Positions 16,112 to 25,085 are shown, counted from the stretch's first letter. The stretch: 46,773 nt of DNA from Candidatus Bathyarchaeota archaeon B26-2 (GCA_001593935.1 LUCE01000025.1:1-46773), one strand, 5' to 3'. Notes: a model not told the origin generated them from the letters alone. Program-made: numbers and translations.

Positions 16112-16915
16112 TCAACGGTCTTTCGCTTGCGGTTCGGGTCTACTCAGTTGATTGTTGAACTCCTTAAGCCTCTCGAGTACCTTCTCGTCTGCTTTTATCC
16201 TCCTTATGAGGTCGATCAGCTTCTCGACATGCGCCTCTACGATTCGCTTTCCTTTCTCGGCGCTTGCCGGCTTCGCGTCTCCGACGTACGCGTTGGGGTA
16301 GGCTGCGTACCAGTCGATCGAGGTTGAGGCCGGCGAGACGTCGTAGTCTCTCTTTGAGCTTGAGAACTCTTTTGGAACCTTGTCCATCTTGCAGAGTTCG
16401 GGGAATAGATACAATGAGATGCTGGTCTCTATCTCGCCTGCGTGCCCCGTCTCGGGTGTCTCCTTTACCTCCCTCACAACCTCGGGAGCGAGGAAGATCG
16501 GTGGGAGGTAGACGGCGTACTCCTTCCCTTTGTCGACGACGTGTTGGAGGAAAACCCTAAGTATGTTCGAGTTGCCTCCGTGGAAGTTGAGGAGGATGAT
16601 CTTCCTAAATCCGTTCCTCGCAACCTCGTCGCAGAGGTTCTCAAGGAATGAGAGCAAGACATCCGTCTCTAGAGAGATCGCTCCGGTGAGGTTCTTCATC
16701 TCCTTCGTGTAGGTGAAGTAGATTGGGGGTAGGACGACGGCGGGCTCCTCCTCAGCCGCCATCAACGCCACCTTATGGGCTATGAGGGCGTCGTTCCCCA
16801 AGGGCAAGTGTTCACCATGCTTCTCGAGGCTCCCTATCGGTATAATGCAGACCTCCTCCCTGATCATCTCGTAAAGTTCCCTTGATGTAACCCTCTCCCA
16901 CTGCATACCAGACAT
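16112..16915 (-). CDS. Creatininase-family (creatinine amidohydrolase/formamide hydrolase-like) protein
   Basis: 267 aa. The metal-binding motifs of the family are intact: IPIGSLEKHGEHLPLGND (Glu31, His36, Asp42), LLNFHGGNSN, and TGHAGEIETSISLYLFP with the His and Glu ligands. Members hydrolyse cyclic amides or act in cofactor pathways (creatininase, ArfB, which removes formyl in the F420/riboflavin route, and MftE peptidase). The sequence alone does not choose between them. ArfB is a reasonable candidate because archaea need it, but no riboflavin or F420 gene is nearby. ATG 16915 is near a second ATG (16906). Confidence 0.88.
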   Translation of the reverse strand: MSGMQWERVTSRELYEMIREEVCIIPIGSLEKHGEHLPLGNDALIAHKVALMAAEEEPAVVLPPIYFTYTKEMKNLTGAISLETDVLLSFLENLCDEVARNGFRKIILLNFHGGNSNILRVFLQHVVDKGKEYAVYLPPIFLAPEVVREVKETPETGHAGEIETSISLYLFPELCKMDKVPKEFSSSKRDYDVSPASTSIDWYAAYPNAYVGDAKPASAEKGKRIVEAHVEKLIDLIRRIKADEKVLERLKEFNNQLSRPEPQAKDR

Positions 16916-17038
16916 CCCCCAACCAGACTATTAAAGCCTTTCAATTTAAGATTTGTCTCCTCAACGATCCGATGAAAAATTATTAAGCGAGGAAACCCGT
17001 GAGTGATTGTGTATCCGTCCACAATTTGAGGTGCTTGT

Positions 17039-18220
17039 TTGGATAGGCTTAAGTTGGCTGTGGTTGGGGCTGGTGCCGGGCGTGGGCAAGCTTGGCTTTC
17101 TACCGTGAAAAAGATGTCCGCCCTCTACGAGTTGTGCGCCATCTGCGACGCTGATAAGGTGAGAGCCAAAGAGAACGCCTCAAAGTGGGGATGCCAACCA
17201 TACACGAACCTTCTCGAGATGCTAAAGAAAGTGGGCCTCGACGTTGTCCTCTGCACAACTCCCCCAGACGCAAACCACGCCGTCGCTTGTATAGCCGCCG
17301 AACACGGGGTCAACGTCATAGTCGAGATTCCCGTCGCTCCAACCCTCCCTTTAGCAAACATGATGGCCAAGGCCGCGGAGAGGAACCACGTTAAGATCGA
17401 GGTCGCTGAGAACGTCTATAGGTGGGCAACTGAGTGTTTGAAGAGGAAAATAATAGGGTTAGGCCTTATAGGCGAGGTTATTCACGTTCGCCTTTGGTAC
17501 ACGTCTGGACCCTACCACGGGTTTAATGCTATCCGTAAAATTCTCAAGAGTGAAGCCGAGCGTGTCCTCGGCTACGCCGGAGTGATAAAGGCTCCGTGGT
17601 TCGTCGATTACCTCGGAAGGACGGTGGAGACTCGCATGTGGGAGAATGGAGTAATCGAGTTTAAGAGCGGAGTCGTCTGTCTCTACGAGATGCCGCCGCA
17701 TGGTCATAGAGGAAACCTATGGGAGGTTGAGGGAACAGAGGGACAGATAGTTGGAAACAACCTCTACCTCGGAAGTGGCGGAAGAAGGCGTCCATACCCC
17801 TTCAATTTCGAGTACACTACGGTTCGAGAAGGACATGTTCTAGACCGCGTATATGTTGAGACGGAGCCTCCTGTGATCTACGAGAACCCGTACAAGGACC
17901 GCGGTGCAAGCGACAACGACGAGGTTGCAAGGATGCGCATCCTTGACAGATTCTACAAGGCTGTTACAGAGGACGCGGAGCCAGAGTACGGAGTCGAAGA
18001 AGGAAGCCGCGACCAAGAACTCTGCATCTCCGTCAGAGAAAGCGCCTTGAGGGGGAGCTCATGGGTCAGCCTACCCCTAAAAGATGTCACGGAGGTCGAG
18101 AAGAGGATGCACGAGGAGTACGTTAAGCTCTATGGGCATAAGCCCGAAGAGATATACGAGCTGATCAAGGTTTCCTTCCCTAGGGGCGGGGTCCGCTGGG
18201 CCGTTGCTCAATGGCTCTAA
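17039..18220 (+). CDS. Gfo/Idh/MocA-family oxidoreductase lacking the EKP lysine
   Basis: 393 aa. N-terminal Rossmann fold with VVGAGAGRGQAW (8-19) and AICDADK, then TTPPDANHAVA and the strand VNVIVEIPVAP. In the family that strand ends E-K-P, whose Lys helps position the substrate and nicotinamide. Here it reads E-I-P (96-98), so Ile replaces Lys. The C-terminal alpha/beta substrate domain follows (VIHVRLWYTSGPYHG, EVEGTEGQIVG). NAD(P)-linked sugar/polyol oxidation is the family role; the altered motif may mean a different reaction. The start is TTG with GAGGTG upstream. It is convergent with a surface-protein gene (2-base gap). Confidence 0.85.
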   Translation: MDRLKLAVVGAGAGRGQAWLSTVKKMSALYELCAICDADKVRAKENASKWGCQPYTNLLEMLKKVGLDVVLCTTPPDANHAVACIAAEHGVNVIVEIPVAPTLPLANMMAKAAERNHVKIEVAENVYRWATECLKRKIIGLGLIGEVIHVRLWYTSGPYHGFNAIRKILKSEAERVLGYAGVIKAPWFVDYLGRTVETRMWENGVIEFKSGVVCLYEMPPHGHRGNLWEVEGTEGQIVGNNLYLGSGGRRRPYPFNFEYTTVREGHVLDRVYVETEPPVIYENPYKDRGASDNDEVARMRILDRFYKAVTEDAEPEYGVEEGSRDQELCISVRESALRGSSWVSLPLKDVTEVEKRMHEEYVKLYGHKPEEIYELIKVSFPRGGVRWAVAQWL

Positions 18221-18222
18221 GA

Positions 18223-20142
18223 TCATTCTCTCCGACGGTAGAGGATGAAGCCTACGGCTGACGCGACTCCTCCCGCTGAGATTATTATGTAGATCTTGTA
18301 CTCGTCTATGAACGCGAGGAGAGTATTTATCCAAGTGTCGTTCACTTGGAAGGTTTCGTAATCGCTCTCCGCTGGGTTATGGAGGTCGTCGCCGAGAATT
18401 TTCGCTTGGACACGCCATGACCCCACAAGGTCCGGCTTGAAGTCGAGGCTGAAACCCCCATCAGAACCTGTATAGAGGTATCTCTTGACTATTGATCCAT
18501 CTGGTCTCTGGAGGGTTAGGACCACTTTCATGCTCTCTATGGCGGGCTCAACCGAGCCTTTTATGCTCACTTTCTCCCCTATGGTTATAGCCTCCTTGTC
18601 TATGCTGTAGGTCACCGATGTTGGAGCCTTCGTGACCGTGAAGTTCTTGTAGCCGCTGAAGGCCTCAAAGTAGGTCTCGTTGCCGGGCCAGCTCGCCGAA
18701 ACAGTCCAGTTCCCAGTCCTGTCCGGGGTGTACTCGTCACTGAAGAAGCCAGTGGTGTTGGCGGTCACCATTCTTAAGACCGTTACGTCTCCACATGTGT
18801 AGTTCAGTGTCACCTCGATTCCGTTGGGGGAGACCCAACCCGTCACAGTGACGTTTTCACCACCGTAAACTACGGACTCTGATAGGCTGATCGTAATCTC
18901 TGCGGGGTTCTTCACCACGTAGCTGCCCTCCACTTCCGCTACGTTCTCCGCCGTATCAGAAGCCGTGATGATATACTTGACCGTACTGCCTGCTTTCTGC
19001 CCCGGTATCGTCCCCACGTATCTCTGGCCTCCGTAGGCAGACATCTCGAGGGAGGACCATGTCCTCCAGTCGTCGGTTGTGTAATTCAACAGAACATGCT
19101 TCAACGTGGACCCTTCGTCGTACACGTCGACTGTTATCACCGTCTCGTTATCAGAGTAGGCCCTCTCAATCGGGTCTACAATACTTAGCATGGGAGCCTC
19201 GAAGTCCGTCTTAACCATGAAGTTGAGGATACCCGTCCCATTCTCGCCGATCAAGACGAGATGGTAAAGCGTCTCTCCTTCGTATGGGGACGTGTAGTTG
19301 ATCAACATGTCCTGTCCCGGATATTCACAACTCGCAGTGGCGTCCGGACGTTTGAAGCCCCTACTGTCGAGGTTATACCCGCCGTAGAAGGCTGAAGAAT
19401 CGATCTCCCCGTAGAGCCCGGGTTCCCAAGCCAAGGGAACACCGTTCAGGAGGGTTCCGACACCCTTTGAGGGGTTCGCCATCATGTAGAGTCTAGCCTC
19501 GTACATGTCCAAAGTGTCAGGAACCTCTATCCAAACCTCGATCCGCTTAGATGACGTAACGAACTCGTAGGCCCACGCTGTCTCCATAACGGGCATATTA
19601 TTCACCTTTCCCTCTAACCGCCGTTGGTTCCATTCGTTACACTCCAAGTGCTCGATCACCATCAAGGTTGCAGCCTCTGCACCATGACTCTCCCGTGGGT
19701 CGTTAACTATGAGGAAACTGTAGTTACCTGAGTATCGCGGTGTGAAGTAGGGTTCCTCGACCGTGTTTCCTAAATGTTCAGGCAGCCCAGCCGCTTCCGT
19801 ATGTATCGACTCAAGCTCGCCGAGGGGATTGAAGACATAAATGTCGTAGTCGGTCTCGGAGCCGATCCAGTCTCCATAAAAATAGATGTGATACGAAGTG
19901 CCGCTCTTGAGCGTGTAGACGAACGTCCAGTTAGCGCCCACCGGTATCTGTGAAGCATTTATCTTCACAGGGTAGACTGGCTTACTGACGTAAGTCCAGT
20001 TTCCGAGGATGTAGGGAACATTCGGCTGAGCTGAGACCTCGTGAACCGCCGTTGGTGGAATCTGCGCTACAGAGACGACTAGAATAAACGTTAGTAGAAT
20101 CGATGTTATGCTCAGTTTCCAGTACAATTGCCGTCCTTTCAA
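18223..20142 (-). CDS. Secreted, membrane-anchored surface protein with Ig-like domains
   Basis: 639 aa. It has an N-terminal signal peptide (about 12-38: LSITSILLTFILVVSVAQIP), a large beta-rich outer part, and a C-terminal membrane span (about 614-633, YIIISAGGVASAVGFILY) followed by the basic tail RRRE, so most of the protein lies outside the cell. About fifteen N-x-S/T sites suggest heavy N-glycosylation. Domains in order: a pre-peptidase C-terminal-like domain (SYHIYFYGDWIGSETDYDIYV, PRYSGNYSFLIVNDP), then Ig/bacterial Ig-like repeats (APMLSIVDPIERAYSDNETV..., EITISLSESVVYGGENVTVTG, SVTYSIDKEAITIGEKVSIKG). The last two resemble archaeal surface adhesin or S-layer-associated repeats. No catalytic motif is seen. 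Confidence 0.8.
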   Translation of the reverse strand: MKGRQLYWKLSITSILLTFILVVSVAQIPPTAVHEVSAQPNVPYILGNWTYVSKPVYPVKINASQIPVGANWTFVYTLKSGTSYHIYFYGDWIGSETDYDIYVFNPLGELESIHTEAAGLPEHLGNTVEEPYFTPRYSGNYSFLIVNDPRESHGAEAATLMVIEHLECNEWNQRRLEGKVNNMPVMETAWAYEFVTSSKRIEVWIEVPDTLDMYEARLYMMANPSKGVGTLLNGVPLAWEPGLYGEIDSSAFYGGYNLDSRGFKRPDATASCEYPGQDMLINYTSPYEGETLYHLVLIGENGTGILNFMVKTDFEAPMLSIVDPIERAYSDNETVITVDVYDEGSTLKHVLLNYTTDDWRTWSSLEMSAYGGQRYVGTIPGQKAGSTVKYIITASDTAENVAEVEGSYVVKNPAEITISLSESVVYGGENVTVTGWVSPNGIEVTLNYTCGDVTVLRMVTANTTGFFSDEYTPDRTGNWTVSASWPGNETYFEAFSGYKNFTVTKAPTSVTYSIDKEAITIGEKVSIKGSVEPAIESMKVVLTLQRPDGSIVKRYLYTGSDGGFSLDFKPDLVGSWRVQAKILGDDLHNPAESDYETFQVNDTWINTLLAFIDEYKIYIIISAGGVASAVGFILYRRRE

Positions 20143-20291
20143 GTATCACTTGTAGATAAAAAATCGGTTGTGAAAGGGGAGTCGGGACCTCAGATACGTA
20201 TCCAGACGTCATCCTTGAGGCTTATTTCACATCCTAACCCTAATTGGTTCTTTAGGTTATCAGGCGGAGAATCAAAGGAGCGGCGACGAAG

Positions 20292-21047
20292 TTACCGCAT
20301 GATCTCCCTCAAGTTGTCTATGCAGCGTCTAACGCATTCGAGCGGTGGGTAGGCGTAACTCTCCTGCTCAACGATGTACCATTTTGTGCCGCCTATAGTC
20401 TCGCATAACGAGAAGAACTCCTTCCACTTCATCTCTCCCTCTCCTATCAGCGCCCTCTCGTTCGTGGACGAGAACTCCTTGAGGTGCACAGTGACGGCTC
20501 GTCCTGGATAGCGCCTCAGAATCTCCAGTACCCCGTCTGGGCTGACTCCCCCGCGCATCGCGTTTCCGGTATCCAACTGCATAACCACCTCGGGAACAGT
20601 TGCCCCGAAGAATATGTCCCATGGTAGTTCTCCGTCCAACGGCTGGAACTCAACCGCGTGGTTATGATAACCGACACGCATCTCCTCAAGACGCTCAGCG
20701 ATCTCGTTCATCAGGCGGGCGGTCTTGAGCCACGCAGCCTTCGAGTTCCTCATCTCCTCCGGCAGCCCAGGCACTATTAGAAACCGGTTTCCAAGGGTTC
20801 GGTTGAACTCGACGGTTCGCTCCAGCTCGTCTCCAAGTAGGCTGCCGATACCGATGTGTGTACCGGCTACCTCCAATCCTAGGTCATCCAGCATCCTCCT
20901 CAACTCCTCGGCGCTCCGACCGTAATACCCGGCGAACTCGACGCCTTCGTATCCCATATCTGCCACCGCCTCTAGAGTTCCGGGAAGGTCGCGAGCGCAA
21001 TCCTCTCGGACAGAATAAAGCTGCAACGCGATAGGTATCTTCACCAT
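20292..21047 (-). CDS. Sugar phosphate isomerase/epimerase (xylose isomerase-like TIM barrel)
   Basis: 251 aa: IALQLYSVREDCARDLPGTLEAVADMGYEGVEFAGYYG at the N-terminus is the IolE/hydroxypyruvate isomerase/AP-endonuclease 2 type barrel. Metal ligands are expected at VGYHNHAVEF, VVMQLDTGNAM (Asp), VTVHLKEFS (His), and ...GEGEMKW / YIVEQESY (Glu). These enzymes isomerise or epimerise keto-sugars or inosose; the substrate is not predictable. It lies 56 bases downstream of the ThyX-like gene on the same strand and probably forms a transcription unit with it. Confidence 0.9.
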   Translation of the reverse strand: MVKIPIALQLYSVREDCARDLPGTLEAVADMGYEGVEFAGYYGRSAEELRRMLDDLGLEVAGTHIGIGSLLGDELERTVEFNRTLGNRFLIVPGLPEEMRNSKAAWLKTARLMNEIAERLEEMRVGYHNHAVEFQPLDGELPWDIFFGATVPEVVMQLDTGNAMRGGVSPDGVLEILRRYPGRAVTVHLKEFSSTNERALIGEGEMKWKEFFSLCETIGGTKWYIVEQESYAYPPLECVRRCIDNLREIMR

Positions 21048-21103
21048 TCGGATACCCCACCTCGCATAGTTTTCTCTCCCATAAATATTTGATCCTACAC
21101 CCT

Positions 21104-22357
21104 TTAGGCCTTGATCTTTCCGATTACATAACGGCTATAGAGTGGACACTGCTCTTTCTGGGGTTCGAAGCATTCTCCTTCAGTTTCGCATCTAGCTCCG
21201 AGTTTCCCTGGGAAATCCCCTTTGATGCTCTCAGCTATAAGCCTATACTGGTTCCTAATCTCGAGTTGAGCCCTCATGCAGGCTCTAAGCCTCACGGTCT
21301 CGTAGATGTTTCTGTTGCCGTAGATTGCGCAGTAAAGGTCCATGATCTTCCCTAAGGGAGTGGAGTAGACGGCTAGCTGATGGTTTCCTTGGGGGAGGAG
21401 GTTGTGGGAGCCTTTGGGGGGGGGGTTAAAATGTTTTCTCAAACTTGTGGGTATGTGGGGCGGCGTGTAGAAGTCCTTCTCCCGTATGACCGACTCCCAG
21501 GAGGGCCACCAGAAGTATACCTGCCTGTTCCTCACGTCTTGGTGGAAGCTTGCGATCGACCTTCTGGAGTTCCAGACTAGGGCCTGTGTATACGGGTTAT
21601 AGTAGATTCCCCTCGGCTTCTCGGCTAGGAACTCTTTGAGGAGGCCTCTCTGGGGGTCCTCGTCCTCTGAGAGTAGAGGCATCCTTGAGGCCGGCATCTC
21701 GGTGGATGGCATGGAGAAGCCGTTCTCCTCCTCGTTCCACTTTGATAGGGCTTCGCCGACGGCTCTAGCCTCCTCGAAAGGTTCGTTTCTGAGGTAGTTC
21801 GCCCACTTGGCTAGGTCTCTACCGAGCTGTATGTGAACTATCTCCTCGGTCACCGTTGATAGGGGAAGTATGCACCTAGCATCCTCCTTCGCGGTCTTCG
21901 CATCCCTCAACATGCGATAGAGGTTCATAGAGTCTTCCTCAACCTTCTTTAGAATCCTGTCTTGATGGGTGATGAAGCCCCTGTGTTCGACGTATCTGAG
22001 GGAGAGCTCCGTTCCTACGCCTTTGATCCCTCTATTCGCGCCTATCGGTATCCAGCTCAAGAACGTAAAGAGCCTAGAGACCGACTTTATGTAGAAGCCG
22101 TACCTCTCCATCTCCCCGACATCGCCGTGATGATACTGCAACACCTTCCTCACGTAAGGCTTGGAGACTTCGGGATGCCTATTCACGTACGCGATGAACT
22201 CCTCTATTGTTCTTATAGGTTCGCTGACGACGCCCTTCATAGCCTTCTGCACAGAGACGAAGATTCTGACCGCCGGTATGTCGTAAGGCCGATCAGATTG
22301 AAGATAGTATATCTCCCCGCCGAAGGGGGTCTTCCCAAGCAGAACCTCCTCAATCAC
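21104..22357 (-). CDS. Divergent, enlarged ThyX-like (flavin-dependent thymidylate synthase superfamily) protein
   Basis: 417 aa against 220-260 for usual ThyX. The fold is recognisable in order: VRKVLQYHHGDVGEMERYGF and KSVSRLFTFLSWIP (ThyX: ...GHxSxxEH..ftF.ieg.SR...), then RGIKGVGTELSLRY at 109-122, which aligns with the ThyX motif RHRxxSxNExSxRY (first Arg, Glu, Ser, Arg and Tyr kept; His, second Arg, Ser and Asn changed). Next AKEDARCILPLSTVTEEIVHIQLGRDLAKWANYLRN matches the 'ARxxLPxxxxT' helix, and the C-terminus (LRACMRAQLEIRNQYRLIAE... ARCETEGECFEP) matches the ThyX tail with its 'AQxEIR' and Cys-rich end. A large extra segment (about 215-345) separates the last two blocks. Thymidylate synthesis is doubtful because of the changed active site. 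No other thymidylate synthase is in the window. Confidence 0.7.
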   Translation of the reverse strand: MIEEVLLGKTPFGGEIYYLQSDRPYDIPAVRIFVSVQKAMKGVVSEPIRTIEEFIAYVNRHPEVSKPYVRKVLQYHHGDVGEMERYGFYIKSVSRLFTFLSWIPIGANRGIKGVGTELSLRYVEHRGFITHQDRILKKVEEDSMNLYRMLRDAKTAKEDARCILPLSTVTEEIVHIQLGRDLAKWANYLRNEPFEEARAVGEALSKWNEEENGFSMPSTEMPASRMPLLSEDEDPQRGLLKEFLAEKPRGIYYNPYTQALVWNSRRSIASFHQDVRNRQVYFWWPSWESVIREKDFYTPPHIPTSLRKHFNPPPKGSHNLLPQGNHQLAVYSTPLGKIMDLYCAIYGNRNIYETVRLRACMRAQLEIRNQYRLIAESIKGDFPGKLGARCETEGECFEPQKEQCPLYSRYVIGKIKA

Positions 22358-22744
22358 AGAAGTCCCTCTCCTTCGCCCACATTCAACCAGACTTACTCAA
22401 CCTTAAATCAGTAAGGGTATTAGTATTTTCCCTTTCCTTTCACTCTACTTAAACCCTAGATGTTCCATCGATCGTTGTTGAACCGTAGATTTTGTTCGTA
22501 ACGTTTAAGTTTTCCTGCTAACCCTTGCAGGAATTCTGGTTTATACGTCATATCGGAAGCAGTCTCTGATCATGCTAGAGTGTTGAGGGTGAAGGGTGAT
22601 CACGGAAGACGTGCACCTTAAGGCTACGCCTAAAAAACTCTATGGTCAGGTTGGCCCACCGCACAACTCATATCTATAACTTGGAGGAAAGAACTATCTA
22701 GGCTTAAAATAGAGCAGCTCCTCTTGGAGGGTGCCGTAGACGAT
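22358..22744. other. Intergenic region with a possible 27-aa open frame
   Basis: About 370 bases between divergent genes. The only notable item is a short frame at 22596-22679 (GTG start after GAGGGTGAAGG; it contains KKLYGQVGPPHNSYL) of 27 aa. It has a plausible ribosome-binding site but no recognised family, and I do not call it as a gene. Upstream, TTTATACGTCATA (about 22540) is TATA-like. The next gene could also start at TTG 22724. Confidence 0.4.
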
Positions 22745-23812
22745 ATGAACTTGAGAGAGAATTACCTGCGAACCGTAGAGATGGGAGGCCCTGAGTGGAT
22801 ACCTTGTCAAGTCGCCTTAACCCCGCTCATATGGCATACGTATAGAGAGCGCCTAGAGGACTTGGTGATTGAGCATCCGAGGGTCTTCGGTGAGTATAGA
22901 CGAGGAAGCAGGGACTTTGACGACTTCGGTATAAGGCGTAAGGGAAACATCTACGGAGATGAGTGGGGCTGCGTCTGGTACTTCCTAAGAGACGGGTTGC
23001 AAGGCCAAGTTATTAAGCATCCCTTAGAAGACTGGAGGGCTCTAGAGTCTTATAGGCCTCCGGACCCTCTCTCCTACGGCGCCTTCCCGAGGGAGGGAGG
23101 ACCTTTTCACCTGAGGTTCGAGGACGCTCGCCGTCAGCTCCTCGAGGCTAGGAGGACGGGGAGGCTTGCCGTAGGCTCCTGTCCTCACGGTTTCCTGTTC
23201 CAGAGGCTCTACTACCTGAGAGGGTTCGAGAATCTCATGATGGACTTCGTTAGGGAGCCTCCTGAACTCGAACTCCTCATAGATATGGTCGTCGAGTACA
23301 ACCTGAAGATCGTCCGTAAATGGTTGGAGCTCGGACCCTTAGACGTCATCTTCTTCGGGGACGACTTGGGAACCCAGACTAGGCTCCCTATAAGTCCAAA
23401 GACCTTCCGGAAGTACCTCTTTCCAGCCTACTCAAGAATCTTCGGGACTGTCAGGGATGAGGGCGTCCACGTTCGCCTCCACAGCGACGGCCACAACATC
23501 GAGGTCGCAGAGGACCTCATGGAGGCCGGTGTAACTATACTTAACATACAAGACCTAGTGAACGGGATAGAGAACATCCAGAAGACCTGTAAAGGCAAGG
23601 TCTGCATAGACCTCGACGTCGACAGGCAGAGGATAATCCCCTTCGGGAAACCCAAAGACGTCAAGGCCCACATAGAACGGGTTGTGAAGATGCTGAACTC
23701 TCCAGATGGAGGCCTCATGCTCACGATCGAGATTAACCCTCCGACCCCGCTTGAGAACATCGAGGCGGTCTGTCAGGCCTTGGAAGAGCTTGGGTGCGGA
23801 CCAAAATATTAA
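22745..23812 (+). CDS. URO-D/methyltransferase-superfamily protein
   Basis: 355 aa from ATG 22745 (the frame is open from TTG 22724). It is a TIM-barrel protein of the uroporphyrinogen decarboxylase/MtaA-CmuA superfamily: RENYLRTVEMGGPEWIP at the N-terminus, PLEDWRALESYRPPDP, the VDVIFFGDDLGTQTRLPISP-type strand, FRKYLFPAYSRIF, and RLHSDGHNIEVAEDLMEAGVTILNIQ, which supplies the typical His-Ser-Asp-Gly active strand. The family holds haem-pathway decarboxylases and corrinoid-linked methyltransferases. No haem or corrinoid gene is nearby, and the URO-D catalytic FxxxPxxRQ-type N-terminus is absent, so a methyltransferase-like role is more likely. The isolated position fits an accessory metabolic gene. 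Confidence 0.85.
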   Translation: MNLRENYLRTVEMGGPEWIPCQVALTPLIWHTYRERLEDLVIEHPRVFGEYRRGSRDFDDFGIRRKGNIYGDEWGCVWYFLRDGLQGQVIKHPLEDWRALESYRPPDPLSYGAFPREGGPFHLRFEDARRQLLEARRTGRLAVGSCPHGFLFQRLYYLRGFENLMMDFVREPPELELLIDMVVEYNLKIVRKWLELGPLDVIFFGDDLGTQTRLPISPKTFRKYLFPAYSRIFGTVRDEGVHVRLHSDGHNIEVAEDLMEAGVTILNIQDLVNGIENIQKTCKGKVCIDLDVDRQRIIPFGKPKDVKAHIERVVKMLNSPDGGLMLTIEINPPTPLENIEAVCQALEELGCGPKY

Positions 23813-23995
23813 AATCACTTTTGTGTACACGAAGAAGCAAGGTCCTATACACCCCTCGGAAGGCTTCTGAGGGTCTCTTTCGGTTCCCGCCCCAAAAGTT
23901 AGGTCTTCTACACTATGTTATGTCACTAATAAAGTTTATGCGTTATCGAAAAGGTTTTTATCAAAGATGAGGATAACAAATCGTCTTGTTAAGCC

Positions 23996-24715
23996 ATGTC
24001 CACGATGCTCGAGAGAATGTCCCATCTGCTAGAGGATTTTGTTCAACAAGAAGGTCAGAAAGAAGGGGTTGTCGGGATACTTGTCTTCGGCAGCTTCGTT
24101 AGAGGGGATGTACGGGAGACGAGCGACCTCGACATCCTTGTCTTAAGGGAAGACGCTGAAGAGTACTCCAGGATGAGGCGAAGAGAGGATGGAGTTCTTC
24201 TGGAGATTCACGTGTGGCCTCTCAAGCTCTTCTGTGGACCATTCCTCGGCAAGATGGGAGACCCCTTCTCGGATGCTTTCCGTCTCGGTGTGATGAGAGT
24301 TGGGAGAATCCTTTACGATCCGAGAGGAATACTCCAAAAGTTCAAGGATCAAGCGAAGACCCACCGTTTTCCACTCTCGCATATCAGGTCGATCGCGGAG
24401 AGGGCTCACAGGGGCCTACGGTTGGCAGAGGAACTTCTCACAAGAAGAGAACTGGAGGGCGCTGAACTGGAGATAAGGAGGGCTGCTGAGGACTTGGCGA
24501 GGGCAGTACTACTCGAAAGGGACGTATTGGAGATAATTCAACCCAAGAGTTATCTACCGCACCTACGAGAGGAGGCTCCAGAGTTCTACAGCGCTTTCCG
24601 CACGATTCACAACCTTGAGAACATCCGCAGAGAGACGATCGCGGCAACCCTTCAGCTAATCTCGGAGTGGCGGGAGAGAACCGTTGAGTCAGGGAGGGCA
24701 AGAAAGACTGGTTGA
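23996..24715 (+). CDS. MNT nucleotidyltransferase with C-terminal HEPN-like domain
   Basis: 239 aa. VGILVFGSFVRGDVRETSDLDILVL gives G-S at 32-33 and Asp44/Asp46; LLEIHVWP holds the third acidic position. From about 120 on the protein is helical (IAERAHRGLRLAEELLTRRELEGAELEIRRAAEDLARAVLL), like a HEPN bundle. Its stop overlaps the TTG start of the next gene by 4 bases (TTGA). A TATA-like GTTTTTATC is near 23955. It is the second MNT/HEPN locus in the window, distinct in size from mntA at 12513, and looks like a toxin-antitoxin or nucleotidylating module. Confidence 0.8.
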   Translation: MSTMLERMSHLLEDFVQQEGQKEGVVGILVFGSFVRGDVRETSDLDILVLREDAEEYSRMRRREDGVLLEIHVWPLKLFCGPFLGKMGDPFSDAFRLGVMRVGRILYDPRGILQKFKDQAKTHRFPLSHIRSIAERAHRGLRLAEELLTRRELEGAELEIRRAAEDLARAVLLERDVLEIIQPKSYLPHLREEAPEFYSAFRTIHNLENIRRETIAATLQLISEWRERTVESGRARKTG

Positions 24716-25020
24716 GGTTAGGAACCGCGATTAGGGGCGCCCAGACCGAGTTATCTAACGCTCGGGACTGTCTGGAGAGCGGAGACCTTGAAGCAGCCGT
24801 TTTACAAGCGAGGTACTCAGCGGTACTCGTTGCGTCTCCGATCTTTAGATTGCTGCGAGGAAAACCCGCCGATACTCGAAGCGACCTATACGTGGAACTC
24901 CGTCAAACTGGTCACCCTTATGTGGAGGTTATAAGGTCCGTGATGGAGTTCTCATGCGACGAACGGAGATTGAGGGATCATCTTGCGATTTTGAAGGATG
25001 TCGCGCGAAGATACAGGTGA
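24712..25020 (+). CDS. Small HEPN-like helical protein, partner of the MNT protein
   Basis: 102 aa, helical: ELSNARDCLESGDLEAAVLQARYSAVLVASPIFRLLRGK is close to the HEPN helix-hairpin pattern (two helices with 'GDxxxAVxxAxYA'). A classic RX4-6H motif is not obvious (the candidate after 'QARYS' lacks His at the right place), so RNase activity is uncertain. The start is TTG 24712, overlapping the MNT stop, which implies translational coupling as in MntA/HepT pairs. Confidence 0.65.
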   Translation: MRLGTAIRGAQTELSNARDCLESGDLEAAVLQARYSAVLVASPIFRLLRGKPADTRSDLYVELRQTGHPYVEVIRSVMEFSCDERRLRDHLAILKDVARRYR

Positions 25021-25078
25021 AATGTTCATTAAGGCTATGCCCTGCTCCGAATCCTCTCGATCCGTCCGACTCATAAGG

Positions 25079-25085
25079 TTTTAAT
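25079..25085 (+). promoter_or_regulatory. TATA box for purS (leaderless transcript)
   Basis: TTTTAAT centred about 27 bases before the purS ATG at 25109. That distance puts transcription start at or next to the ATG, so a leaderless mRNA for the purSLQ operon is likely. Confidence 0.5.

Noticed and set aside
22596-22679. 27-aa frame with a good ribosome-binding site
   Set aside because: Too short and with no recognised relatives; noted in the intergenic entry only.
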